64,000 bases of DNA, taken from Streptococcus pneumoniae (lineage in GTDB: Bacteria > Bacillota > Bacilli > Lactobacillales > Streptococcaceae). The DNA is taken from NCBI RefSeq assembly GCF_001457635.1, contig NZ_LN831051.1, forward strand, positions 372,001-436,000, read 5' to 3'. Each line of letters begins with the position of its first letter. Position 1 is the first letter of the stretch. A model generated the notes under the pieces. The model worked only from the letters and a program-made list of their open reading frames with translations. It was not told where the DNA came from and did not search any database. Shown here piece by piece: positions 1 through 7,233 of the stretch. Position numbers and translations under genes: made by a program.

Positions 1-1233
1 TTCTTTCTTAGAATTTTCGATTTGTTGGTCTGTAACGTTTTCGTTGATGTAAAGGATCCAGTTGTTACCAGTGTTCCATCCACCCATGTGAGTGTTTCCT
101 TTGTAGCCATCAAGAACGCGAACACGGTTTTCTTTACCTTCAATTTTTTCCCAGTTCTTGCCTTCTGGACCGTAAACAAGACCGTTCAAGAGTTCTGGAT
201 TCGTATTCAAGAGGTTCAAGATTTCCATTGATTTTTCTTTGTTCTTAGAGTTGTTTGAGATGACAAAGTTAGCAACTTGTGTTGTTTGGTTTTTCTTGAT
301 GAAGTTAGTAATTGGTTTGATTTGGATATCTTTGTTGGCAACACGTGAAAGCAAGCTGTTACCGTAGTCAGCTGGTCCTACTGTTTCTTCACGAACGAAC
401 CAAGTATCTTGTTGAAGGTCAAAGGAAGTATCGCTTGTTGCGACGTCTTTTGGAATGTAGCCAGCTTCATAGAATTTGTGAAGAGTCTTCAAGTGTTCTT
501 TGAAACGAGGCACTTCGTAACGGTTTACAACTTTAGTAGTATCGCCTTCAAGGTCGATAACGAATGGAAGACCGTTTGCTACTGGGTAGTCAAAGTTATC
601 AGATGGGATGAAAACTTTACCAATAGCAAATGGTACTACGTCTGGAGCTTTTTCTTTAATTTGTTTCAAGACTGGCTCAAGAGTTTCGTAAGAAGTAACA
701 CCTGAAATATCGATACCATATTTAGCAAGGAGAGTTCCGTTGAAGGCAAAGTTTTGAGATGATGCAACGTTGGCTGCAACTGGAACAGCGTAAATCTTAC
801 CATTTACAGTATTACCCTTGATGTAAGCTGGGTCAAGTGCTTTGTAAAGGTCTTTACCTTCTTTTTTGTACAATTCTGTCAAGTCAGCGTAAGCACCTTT
901 TTGAGCATTTACAATATAGTTATCTGCAAAGGCAATATCATAGTTTTCACCAGATGATGTGATAACTGACATTTTCTTACCATAGTCACCCCAGCCAAGG
1001 TATTGGATATCCAATTTGGCACCAACTTTTTCTTCAATGATTTTGTTGGCATTTGCTAACAATTCATCCAAGTTGTCTGGTTTGTCACCGATTTGGTACA
1101 TTTTGATAACAGGTTTGTCACCTGAATCAGCAGCTTTTTTGCTGTTACCTGTCAAGTTGCCACAAGCAGCAAGACCTGCAGCCAAAGCGACTACACTAGC
1201 AGATGCAAAAGCATATTTTTTCCAGTTTTTCAT
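1..1233 (-). CDS. Carbohydrate ABC transporter substrate-binding lipoprotein, C-terminus cut by window edge
   Basis: 411 codons are visible and the frame is still open at base 1, so the C-terminus lies outside the window. The protein starts MKNWKKYAFAS, has a hydrophobic signal segment and a lipobox LAACG at about residues 22-26, so it should be a lipid-anchored extracellular solute receptor. The body has the look of an extracellular solute-binding family 1 protein of the LplA type (aromatic and Gly-rich patches such as YLGWGDYGKKM and NTGNNWILY). The ATG has a GGAG-type ribosome site just upstream. It is the last visible gene of an operon after two LplB/YtcP-type permeases, so it most likely captures an oligosaccharide for them. 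No ATPase gene is present; such systems commonly share MsmK in streptococci (family knowledge). The substrate cannot be told from sequence. Confidence 0.9.
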   Translation of the reverse strand, partial: MKNWKKYAFASASVVALAAGLAACGNLTGNSKKAADSGDKPVIKMYQIGDKPDNLDELLANANKIIEEKVGAKLDIQYLGWGDYGKKMSVITSSGENYDIAFADNYIVNAQKGAYADLTELYKKEGKDLYKALDPAYIKGNTVNGKIYAVPVAANVASSQNFAFNGTLLAKYGIDISGVTSYETLEPVLKQIKEKAPDVVPFAIGKVFIPSDNFDYPVANGLPFVIDLEGDTTKVVNRYEVPRFKEHLKTLHKFYEAGYIPKDVATSDTSFDLQQDTWFVREETVGPADYGNSLLSRVANKDIQIKPITNFIKKNQTTQVANFVISNNSKNKEKSMEILNLLNTNPELLNGLVYGPEGKNWEKIEGKENRVRVLDGYKGNTHMGGWNTGNNWILYINENVTDQQIENSKKE

Positions 1234-1316
1234 GATAAAAACTCCTTTTTTTATTTTTAAACTTATAAACAATGTAATGATCTTAACTTCACGCAAGGGA
1301 AGTTTGGAAACAAGTG

Positions 1317-2240
1317 CTATTCTTTCACACCACCGATAGTCAAACCTTTTACAAAGTAGCGTTGGAAGAATGGATACAAAATCGCGATTGGAAGGGTTGC
1401 TACCACAACCATGGCCATACGACCTGTTTCTTTCGGTAGAGCAACTCCCAGTTGACCAGTCAAGCCGACCGCTTTGGCAATGTAGTCCATATTTTGTTGG
1501 ATTTGCATGAGCAAATATTGCAATGGATACAAGTTGTCACTCTTGATGTAAAGAAGGGCGTTGAACCAGTCATTCCAGAAACCAAGAGCTGTCAAAAGCG
1601 TGATGGTTGCGATACCTGGTAGTGACAATGGCAAACAGATTTGGAAGAAAATCCGGGCCTCACTGGCACCATCGATACGAGCCGATTCGAGAATGGCTTC
1701 TGGAATGGTCTTCTTGAAGAAGGAACGCATCAAGATGATATTGAATGGTGAGAGAAGCATTGGAACAATCAAGGCCCAAACAGTGTCACCAAGCTGAAGT
1801 ACACGGGTCACCATGATATAACCTGGTACCAAACCAGCGTTGAACAACATACTGAGAAGGACGAAGATGGTAAAAAATCTGCGATACTTAAAGGTTGTCC
1901 GTGAAATAGCGTAGGCATAGGTTGTTGTGATAAAGACATTTGTCAATGTCCCAACTACGGTTACAAAGACAGAGATGAAGAGGGCTTGTAGGATTTTATC
2001 CTTAAACTGTGCCAAAAACTCAAAACCGTCTAAGCCAAATTGGGATGGGAAGAAGCTATAGCCGTATTGGAGGAGGCTTTTCTCGTCTGTCACTGAAATA
2101 ATGATAACGAATACAAAAGGTAGGATACAAGAGAGGGCAATCAAACCCGAAATGATACTGAAGAAGATATCTGCTTTCTTACTGAAGGAGTGAATGCCGA
2201 CATTATCAATTTTTTCTTTTTTAATTTTCTTTTTTGCCAT
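1317..2240 (-). CDS. ABC sugar transporter permease, CUT1 family (YtcP/CarB-like)
   Basis: 307-residue inner-membrane permease with about six hydrophobic helices. The binding-protein-dependent transport signature (EAA loop) is visible as ESARIDGASEARIFFQICLPLSLPG around residues 195-219, the site that docks the ATPase. The frame opens 17 codons further upstream, but the start MAKKKIKK is chosen because a strong AGGAGG-type site lies just before it; the upstream part would run into the preceding permease gene. It follows that permease after 13 bp and precedes the lipoprotein gene, so the three are one operon. Together the two permeases should form the channel for a carbohydrate taken up via the lipoprotein. 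Confidence 0.92.
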   Translation of the reverse strand: MAKKKIKKEKIDNVGIHSFSKKADIFFSIISGLIALSCILPFVFVIIISVTDEKSLLQYGYSFFPSQFGLDGFEFLAQFKDKILQALFISVFVTVVGTLTNVFITTTYAYAISRTTFKYRRFFTIFVLLSMLFNAGLVPGYIMVTRVLQLGDTVWALIVPMLLSPFNIILMRSFFKKTIPEAILESARIDGASEARIFFQICLPLSLPGIATITLLTALGFWNDWFNALLYIKSDNLYPLQYLLMQIQQNMDYIAKAVGLTGQLGVALPKETGRMAMVVVATLPIAILYPFFQRYFVKGLTIGGVKE

Positions 2241-2253
2241 ATTCTCCTCCTTT

Positions 2254-3183
2254 CTAGAACAAAGCTGAGTTTGGATCGACTCGTCTTGCAAGCAAGTTTG
2301 ATAGGATAACCAGAATCAAACCAACAACGGATTGGTAAAGACCGGCTGCTGCAGCCATACCGATATCTGCTGTCTGAGTCAAACCATTAAAAACATATAC
2401 GTCCAAAACGTTGGTTACATTGTAAAGCTGACCAGCATTGTGTGGGATTTGATAGAAGAGACCGAAGTCTGCGCGGAAGATATTTCCGACTGCAAGGATA
2501 GTCAATACAGTTACAAGCGGAGTCAACTGAGGAATGGTTACGTTGCGAATACGTTGCCACTTGCTAGCTCCGTCCACTGTCGCTGCTTCGTAGTAGGTTG
2601 GATCAATTCCCATGATCGTCGCATAGTACATGACACTGCTATATCCAAAACCTTTCCAAATACCTAGGAAAAGTAGGAGATAGGGCCAGATGCCCAGGTC
2701 AGCGTAGAAATTGACTTCTTTGAGACCAAGACTTTCCAATAGATGATTGAACACCCCTTTATCAATATTTAGGAAGGCATCTGTAAAGAAACTGATGATA
2801 ACCCAAGACAAGAAGTAAGGGAACAACATAGAAGTTTGAAAAATCTTCACCATTCTCTTAGAACGGAGCTCGCTGAGGATAATGGCAATCCCTACAGATA
2901 CAACTAAACCTAGAAAGATAAAGCCAAGATTGTAGAGGACAGTATTTCGTGTGATAATAAAGGCGTCTCTTGAACTAAATAAGAATCTGAAATTATCGAG
3001 TCCGACCCATTTACTATTTATGATACTATCTATGAAACCATTACTGGTCATGTGGTAGTCTTTGAAGGCAACCACGTTCCCAAATACTGGAATGTAAAAG
3101 AATAGAATCAACCAGAGTGCCCCTGGCAAAACCATCAAGAGAAAGATCCAGTTGTCTCTCAATGTTTTTGAAAACTTTTTCAT
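2254..3183 (-). CDS. ABC sugar transporter permease, CUT1 family (LplB-like)
   Basis: 309-residue polytopic membrane protein starting MKKFSKTLRDNW, chosen over a Met ten codons upstream because a GGGAGG ribosome site lies directly before it. The N-terminal LMVLPGALWLILFFYIPVFG helix and the EAA-type loop EAATVDGASKWQRIRNVTIPQ (around residues 205-226) mark it as an LplB-type transmembrane subunit. It is the first gene of the operon, behind a promoter that carries a CcpA operator. It should pair with the second permease to form the translocation pore. Confidence 0.92.
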   Translation of the reverse strand: MKKFSKTLRDNWIFLLMVLPGALWLILFFYIPVFGNVVAFKDYHMTSNGFIDSIINSKWVGLDNFRFLFSSRDAFIITRNTVLYNLGFIFLGLVVSVGIAIILSELRSKRMVKIFQTSMLFPYFLSWVIISFFTDAFLNIDKGVFNHLLESLGLKEVNFYADLGIWPYLLLFLGIWKGFGYSSVMYYATIMGIDPTYYEAATVDGASKWQRIRNVTIPQLTPLVTVLTILAVGNIFRADFGLFYQIPHNAGQLYNVTNVLDVYVFNGLTQTADIGMAAAAGLYQSVVGLILVILSNLLARRVDPNSALF

Positions 3184-3235
3184 AATTTCCTCCCTTTTTA
3201 TTTTGATATCCATCTAAAAATTCTTTTTTAGACTT

Positions 3236-3261
3236 TTGATAACGATTACATTATTAGTATA
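3236..3261 (-). promoter_or_regulatory. Promoter -10 and cre (CcpA) operator of the ABC operon
   Basis: On the minus strand a -10 hexamer TATACT lies at 3256-3261. Directly downstream, over the expected start point, ATGTAATCGTTATCA (3237-3251) fits the cre consensus WTGNAANCGNWNNCW at every position. A cre over the start site is the usual arrangement for repression by CcpA in the presence of glucose. The -35 is weak (TTTAAC at spacing 18). Confidence 0.72.
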
Positions 3262-3440
3262 CTCCTATTTGCAGGTTAGGTTAAACTCCTAATTATAGAA
3301 AAAACTCCACAAATTATGTAGCAGATTTAAAACTTTATCACCACTATCAAACAAATGTCCTAAATCAATTGTTTATTTTATCTCTATTAGCCCAGTGATG
3401 GCGTCACTCTGTTATAAGCATCCAACAACGGGGTATACTG

Positions 3441-3493
3441 AAAAATCTCCAGACTAGGGAACTCAGCGATAGTTCCTAATCTGGAGATTTTTA
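3441..3493. terminator. Bidirectional stem-loop terminator
   Basis: AAAAATCTCCAGA and TCTGGAGATTTTT form a long near-perfect stem, extended by AGGGAACT/AGTTCCT, with A and T runs at both ends. It sits directly 3' of the truncated gene at 3502-3894 and separates it from the ABC operon. Confidence 0.8.
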
Positions 3494-3501
3494 ATATGTT
3501 A

Positions 3502-3894
3502 TTAGGCATTTGCTTTCAACTTAGCAATAACCTCTTTAAGATTATCAATCAACTCTGCTTCAGTATGCTCAGAGCCTTTTTCATCTGCCAAGAACAAAAC
3601 TGCTTTTTGAAGTTCTTCTTGAGAGTTTTCAAGGACATCCTTATCTGCTGTTTCTTTGCCCGCTGTTTGTCCTCCATCCTTAGTTGCTGACTGGCTTTCC
3701 TTAATGGACTCTAGGGAAGCAATGGCATCTTTGACTGTTTGCAAGATATCACGTAAACCTTGCTCTGTCAAACTATCATCTGCAAAAGCTTTCTTAGCCT
3801 CTGCCAAAACCAGACGTGCTGAATCTGTGGTAGGATTCGATACACCTGTCAATGATCTCAAAAGATTTTCTAAAGTTTGAGTCTGCTTACTAAT
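3502..3894 (-). pseudogene. C-terminal remnant of an unidentified protein
   Basis: An open frame of about 130 codons ends in VIAKLKANA, but no ATG or ribosome site begins it. The only start-like codon is an internal TTG at 3861, and the frame continues upstream of it as SKQTQTLENLL to a stop at about 3895, exactly where IS630 debris begins. The piece is rich in Ala, Glu and Lys with predicted helices (AEAKKAFADDSLTEQGL, NLKEVIAKL) and a Thr/Asp/Gly-rich linker. This resembles the helical C-terminal modules of streptococcal surface proteins, but I do not recognise the parent. Most likely the 5' part was lost on insertion-sequence activity. Confidence 0.6.
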
Positions 3895-3931
3895 ACTAGA
3901 CTAAAATCAAAAAGCATTATATAACAGTGAT

Positions 3932-4072
3932 ATGAAATCAACTAAAGAAGAAATCCAAACTATCAAAACACTTTTAAAAGACTCTCGTACAGCTAAATAT
4001 CATAAACGCCTTCAAATCGTTCTATTTCGTCTGATGGGCAAATCTTATAAAGAGATTATAGAACTTTTATAG
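3932..4072 (+). pseudogene. IS630-type transposase N-terminal fragment
   Basis: 46 codons beginning MKSTKEEIQTIKTLLKDSRTAKYHKRLQ, a helix-turn-helix-like start typical of IS630-family transposases (MGKSYKEII looks like the recognition region). The frame is cut by the RUP element, whose first bases supply the TAG stop. No DDE catalytic part follows, so it cannot be active. Confidence 0.6.
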
Positions 4073-4174
4073 TAGTTTGAAATAAGATGTGAACAACTCT
4101 ATCAGGAAAGTCAAATTAATTTATAGAAATATTTTAGCAGCTAAGGTGTACTGTTATAGATTCAATACACTATA
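4068..4174. repeat. RUP element (107 bp), copy 1
   Basis: The 107-bp stretch from TATAGTAG to CACTATA recurs, inverted, at 58502-58608, also 107 bp, with only scattered differences. Length, TATA-type termini and association with IS630-Spn1-like remnants match the RUP element of pneumococcus, a non-autonomous element thought to be mobilised by IS630-Spn1 (established knowledge). It lies between two convergent IS630 fragments. Confidence 0.85.
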
Positions 4175-4328
4175 CTTGGTGGTTTAGCTCTCCTGTTTTC
4201 TCTTTTAGCTTTAACCAGCCATAAATGGTATTACGTGAGATTTGGAAAACGTGTGATGCTTCTGTTATACTACCTGTTCGCTCACAATAAGAGAGAACTT
4301 TTTTACGAAAATCTATTGAATATGCCAT
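4173..4328 (-). pseudogene. IS630-Spn1-like transposase ORF A fragment
   Basis: 51 codons reading MAYSIDFRKKVLSYCERTG, then ITEASHVFQISRNTIYGW, a classic helix-turn-helix of the IS630 ORF A type. The frame ends at a TAG built from the RUP boundary. The catalytic part is missing. It faces the plus-strand IS630 fragment on the other side of the RUP. Confidence 0.75.
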
Positions 4329-4437
4329 AAAAGGATTATACCACATTGTGTACTATTTTTGGTTCATTTTACTATATCACTTTGGACTATATCGGTCTAG
4401 TTATGTCTAAACGATTATAGCTGGATACTAAGAGAAA

Positions 4438-4474
4438 TCAAAAAAGCACTAAAGGAGAACGTCCCAAAGTGCTT
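4438..4474 (-). terminator. rpsD terminator
   Basis: On the minus strand AAGCACT and AGTGCTT form a stem, extended inside by GGGA/TCTCC-type pairs, followed by a T run (TTTTTTGATTT). It starts about 40 bp after the rpsD stop. Confidence 0.85.
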
Positions 4475-4513
4475 AATATCAAGGCCTCAAAGCCTGTCTT
4501 ATTCAATAAAATA

Positions 4514-5125
4514 TTACAACATCTTGTTGTAGAATTCAACGACAAGTGCTTCGTTGATTTCTGGGTTGATTTCGTCGCGTTCTGGCAAGCGAGTCAATGA
4601 ACCTTCCAATTTTTCAGCGTCGAATGATACGAATGCTGGACGTCCAAGAGTAGCTTCTACTGCTTCAAGGATTGCTGGAACTTTCAATGATTTTTCACGA
4701 ACTGAGATCACTTGACCTGGAGTTACGCGGTATGATGGGATATCAACGCGTTTCCCGTCAACAAGGATGTGACCGTGGTTTACGAATTGACGAGCTTGAC
4801 GACGAGTAGTCGCGAGACCAAGACGGTAAACAACGTTATCCAAACGACGTTCCAAAAGAAGCATAAAGTTGAAACCTAGGATTCCGCCTTTGATTTTTGT
4901 AGCTTGTACGAACAAGTTACGGAATTGTTTTTCACCTACACCGTAAGTGAAACGAAGTTTTTGTTTTTCAGCCAATTGCAAACCGTATTCTGACAATTTA
5001 GAACGGTTGTTTGGTCCGTGTTGTCCTGGTACGTAGTTACGACGTGCCAATTCTTTACCTGTACCTGTAAGTGAAAGGCCAAGGCGACGAGCTTGTTTCC
5101 AAGATGGTCCTGTATAACGTGACAT
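4514..5125 (-). CDS. rpsD: Small ribosomal subunit protein uS4
   Basis: 203-residue S4, the normal length, starting [17 protein letters not shown]4 binds 16S rRNA early in 30S assembly. The N-terminal S4 domain and the C-terminal RNA-binding S4 fold are visible ([33 protein letters not shown] around residues 90-123). The zinc-binding cysteines found in some S4 proteins are absent, as in other streptococci. A GGAGG site lies 7 bp before the ATG. The gene is monocistronic: a strong promoter upstream, a terminator downstream. Its roughly 150-nt leader is long enough for S4 autoregulation, known in other Firmicutes, but I did not model it. Confidence 0.98.
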   Translation of the reverse strand: MSRYTGPSWKQARRLGLSLTGTGKELARRNYVPGQHGPNNRSKLSEYGLQLAEKQKLRFTYGVGEKQFRNLFVQATKIKGGILGFNFMLLLERRLDNVVYRLGLATTRRQARQFVNHGHILVDGKRVDIPSYRVTPGQVISVREKSLKVPAILEAVEATLGRPAFVSFDAEKLEGSLTRLPERDEINPEINEALVVEFYNKML

Positions 5126-5284
5126 ATGAATGTCCTCCTGATATAAATAATATTTCGGTGGAAATAGTCACTTAGAAAGCCCTGATTCGTGCAGATGCCC
5201 TTCGCCTAAACAGCCAAGGTTACTTATCATAAGACACCTGTTGACGAGCTTCATGCTTTCCTGCTGATATTTCACACAAAATCC

Positions 5285-5313
5285 ATTCTACCATGAATAG
5301 CTGGATTTGTAAA
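5285..5313 (-). promoter_or_regulatory. rpsD promoter
   Basis: TTTACA (5308-5313), a 17-bp spacer, then TAGAAT (5285-5290) on the minus strand, predicting a start near 5278 and an untranslated leader of about 150 nt before rpsD. The promoter begins only a few bases after the stop codon of the histidine kinase gene. Confidence 0.85.
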
Positions 5314-5319
5314 GGGGTT

Positions 5320-6372
5320 TTAGGCTTTATTTTCACTACCAGAGAGGTTGAGAACGAGGGTAAAGGTACTTCCTAGACCGTACTGGCTGCTGACTGTGAT
5401 TTCCCCACCCAATTGATGGGCCAATTCACGCGCAATCGCAAGTCCTAATCCATGACCACCTGTCTTCATGTTACGCGAAGTTTCGACACGATAAAGGCGT
5501 TTGAAAATATTTTCCAAATCCTCTGGGGCAATGCCCTGCCCTTCATCGGTCACACTGATTGAAAGCTGGTCCTTCTCCAGCTTAGCCACCACTTCCAGCT
5601 TGGTTCCTGGAGCAGAATATTTAAAAGCGTTATCGACCAGATTCACCAAGATACGAGAAAGCTTAGCATAATCTCCCTCAATCCGGGCAGACTCTGGGAT
5701 TACCTGCAAGTGGACATCTCTTCTCTCCTGCTCAATCAAAAACTGAAATTCACTCATGCACTCAATTAAGAGCTTGTCCAGAAAAATACTGTCTTTACTG
5801 GTAGTTTCCACCTGATTTCTAGCTGTGTTTAGGGTCAAAAAATTCAACTCCTCAACCAGTTTATTGAGCCTCTCCGTCTGGCGTCCAATGGTTGCTAGAT
5901 AATGAGCTTGCTCCGACTCCTTGATAATCCCATCCAAAATCCCTTCTACCGTCGCTTGGATCGAAGTGATAGGAGTCTTAATATCATGCGACAACTGAGC
6001 AATCATCAAGCCCTTTTCTCGTTCGCTTTCTTCCAAGGAATCAAAGCTTACCTGCAAATCATGGGACATCTCATTAAAAGTTTGCCCTAATTGCTGAAAT
6101 TCTACAGGACCTTGAACCTCCAAATTTGAAGGAAAATCCTTGGCCGCTACCCGCTTGGCATGCTCCTTGAGTTTGCCCAACGACGTAAAGACTGGCAATA
6201 GGAGAAAGAGACTAATCCCAGCACCGACAAGGCTGGCAACGATGGTCATCCCAAGCAAAAAGTAAATCTCGCCTTTCGCAATCAGCATTTTTTGAACAGC
6301 CCAAAAAACAACCAAAATGGTTAAGAGGGTTGAAATAATATATCCAACCAAAATATAACTTTTTAGTTTCAT
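5320..6372 (-). CDS. hk08: Sensor histidine kinase of two-component system 08
   Basis: 350 residues. Two transmembrane helices (about 5-27 and 36-60) are joined by a very short loop, so the protein has almost no extracellular sensor domain. A HAMP-like linker follows (61-112), then the dimerisation box with H129 in LSHDIKTPITSIQ as the phosphoacceptor, the N box VNLVDNAFKYS (N248), and glycine boxes DEGQGI and GHGLGLA that bind ATP. This architecture is that of the SaeS-like intramembrane-sensing kinases. Its ATG overlaps the stop of the response regulator gene by 4 bp (ATGA), so translation is coupled. In pneumococcus this system (TCS08) is linked to control of adhesins including the adjacent PavB (established knowledge). 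Confidence 0.93.
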   Translation of the reverse strand: MKLKSYILVGYIISTLLTILVVFWAVQKMLIAKGEIYFLLGMTIVASLVGAGISLFLLLPVFTSLGKLKEHAKRVAAKDFPSNLEVQGPVEFQQLGQTFNEMSHDLQVSFDSLEESEREKGLMIAQLSHDIKTPITSIQATVEGILDGIIKESEQAHYLATIGRQTERLNKLVEELNFLTLNTARNQVETTSKDSIFLDKLLIECMSEFQFLIEQERRDVHLQVIPESARIEGDYAKLSRILVNLVDNAFKYSAPGTKLEVVAKLEKDQLSISVTDEGQGIAPEDLENIFKRLYRVETSRNMKTGGHGLGLAIARELAHQLGGEITVSSQYGLGSTFTLVLNLSGSENKA

Positions 6373-7067
6373 GTTTGTCCTCTCGGTTTCTCTATCTTAT
6401 ATCCCAACCCCCAAACTGTCTTAATAGTGGGCGTTTGGTCACTACTATATTTTGCCAGCTCCTGTCGAAGAGCATGGATATGCACATTCAAGGTATTGGT
6501 GTCATCCACGTAGTCTTCTTTCCAGATCTTTTCATAGAGGTCTGTCTTGGAGAAAACTCGCTCTGGATTGCTAGCTAAAATCCACAGCAATTCAAATGAT
6601 TTAACAGTTAAATCCAGCATTTCTTCTCCTATTTGAACTTCATGACTACTATGATTCATTTTTAGATTGCCAAGGGAAATCAGCTCTGTTTCGCCCCCAC
6701 GATGAAGGCGGCGCAAAATATTGTGGACACGCAAAACCAGTTCACGTGGGCTAAAAGGCTTAGCAATAAAATCATCTGCTCCCAAGCTCAGGCCGTAAAT
6801 CTTGTCCTGTTCACTGGTCTTAGCAGTAATAAATAGGAAAGGCTGCTCTGGTGATAAGTATTGAACCTCACTGATTAAATCATAACCATCCATCCGAGGC
6901 ATCATGACATCTGTGATAATCAAATCAATCGGTTTTTTCTTGAACAGCTCTAGCGCTTCCAGTCCATCATGGGCTACCAAGACCTGATAACCTGCCTGAA
7001 TTAAGTATCTCTGATGAATATCTGTGATTTCTACCTCGTCGTCAACGAGTAAAATTGTCTTTCCCAT
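6369..7067 (-). CDS. rr08: Response regulator of two-component system 08 (OmpR family)
   Basis: 232 residues. The receiver domain (1-120) has the acidic pair D9-D10, phosphoacceptor D53 in ITDVMMPRMDGYDL, T81 and K103, all intact. The C-terminal winged helix (about 130-228) is of the OmpR/PhoB type, with the recognition region DDTNTLNVHIHALRQEL. It is transcribed first and overlaps the kinase start by 4 bp. An inverted repeat ending about 17 bp upstream serves as the PavB terminator, so expression by read-through from pavB seems limited; a TATACT within that hairpin could be its own -10. Confidence 0.94.
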   Translation of the reverse strand: MGKTILLVDDEVEITDIHQRYLIQAGYQVLVAHDGLEALELFKKKPIDLIITDVMMPRMDGYDLISEVQYLSPEQPFLFITAKTSEQDKIYGLSLGADDFIAKPFSPRELVLRVHNILRRLHRGGETELISLGNLKMNHSSHEVQIGEEMLDLTVKSFELLWILASNPERVFSKTDLYEKIWKEDYVDDTNTLNVHIHALRQELAKYSSDQTPTIKTVWGLGYKIEKPRGQT

Positions 7068-7083
7068 CTGTCTCTCCTTTGAT

Positions 7084-7124
7084 AAAAACAGTGCTATACT
7101 GCTTTAAGTATAACACTATTTTTA
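7084..7124 (-). terminator. Terminator after pavB, in front of rr08
   Basis: AAAATAGTGTTATACTT and its near-complement GTATAGCACTGTTTTT form a stem with a T tail on the minus strand. It lies just before the rr08 ATG, so it both ends pavB and shapes the rr08 leader. Confidence 0.65.
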
Positions 7125-7233
7125 TTGTTTTACGATGATTTTAATCTGCTATTGAAAGAAAGTCCTGATTGCTGATTGAGTTGTTAAACTAATCTTAGTC
7201 AGCCCACTATCCATCATTTATTTCCTTAGCTGA

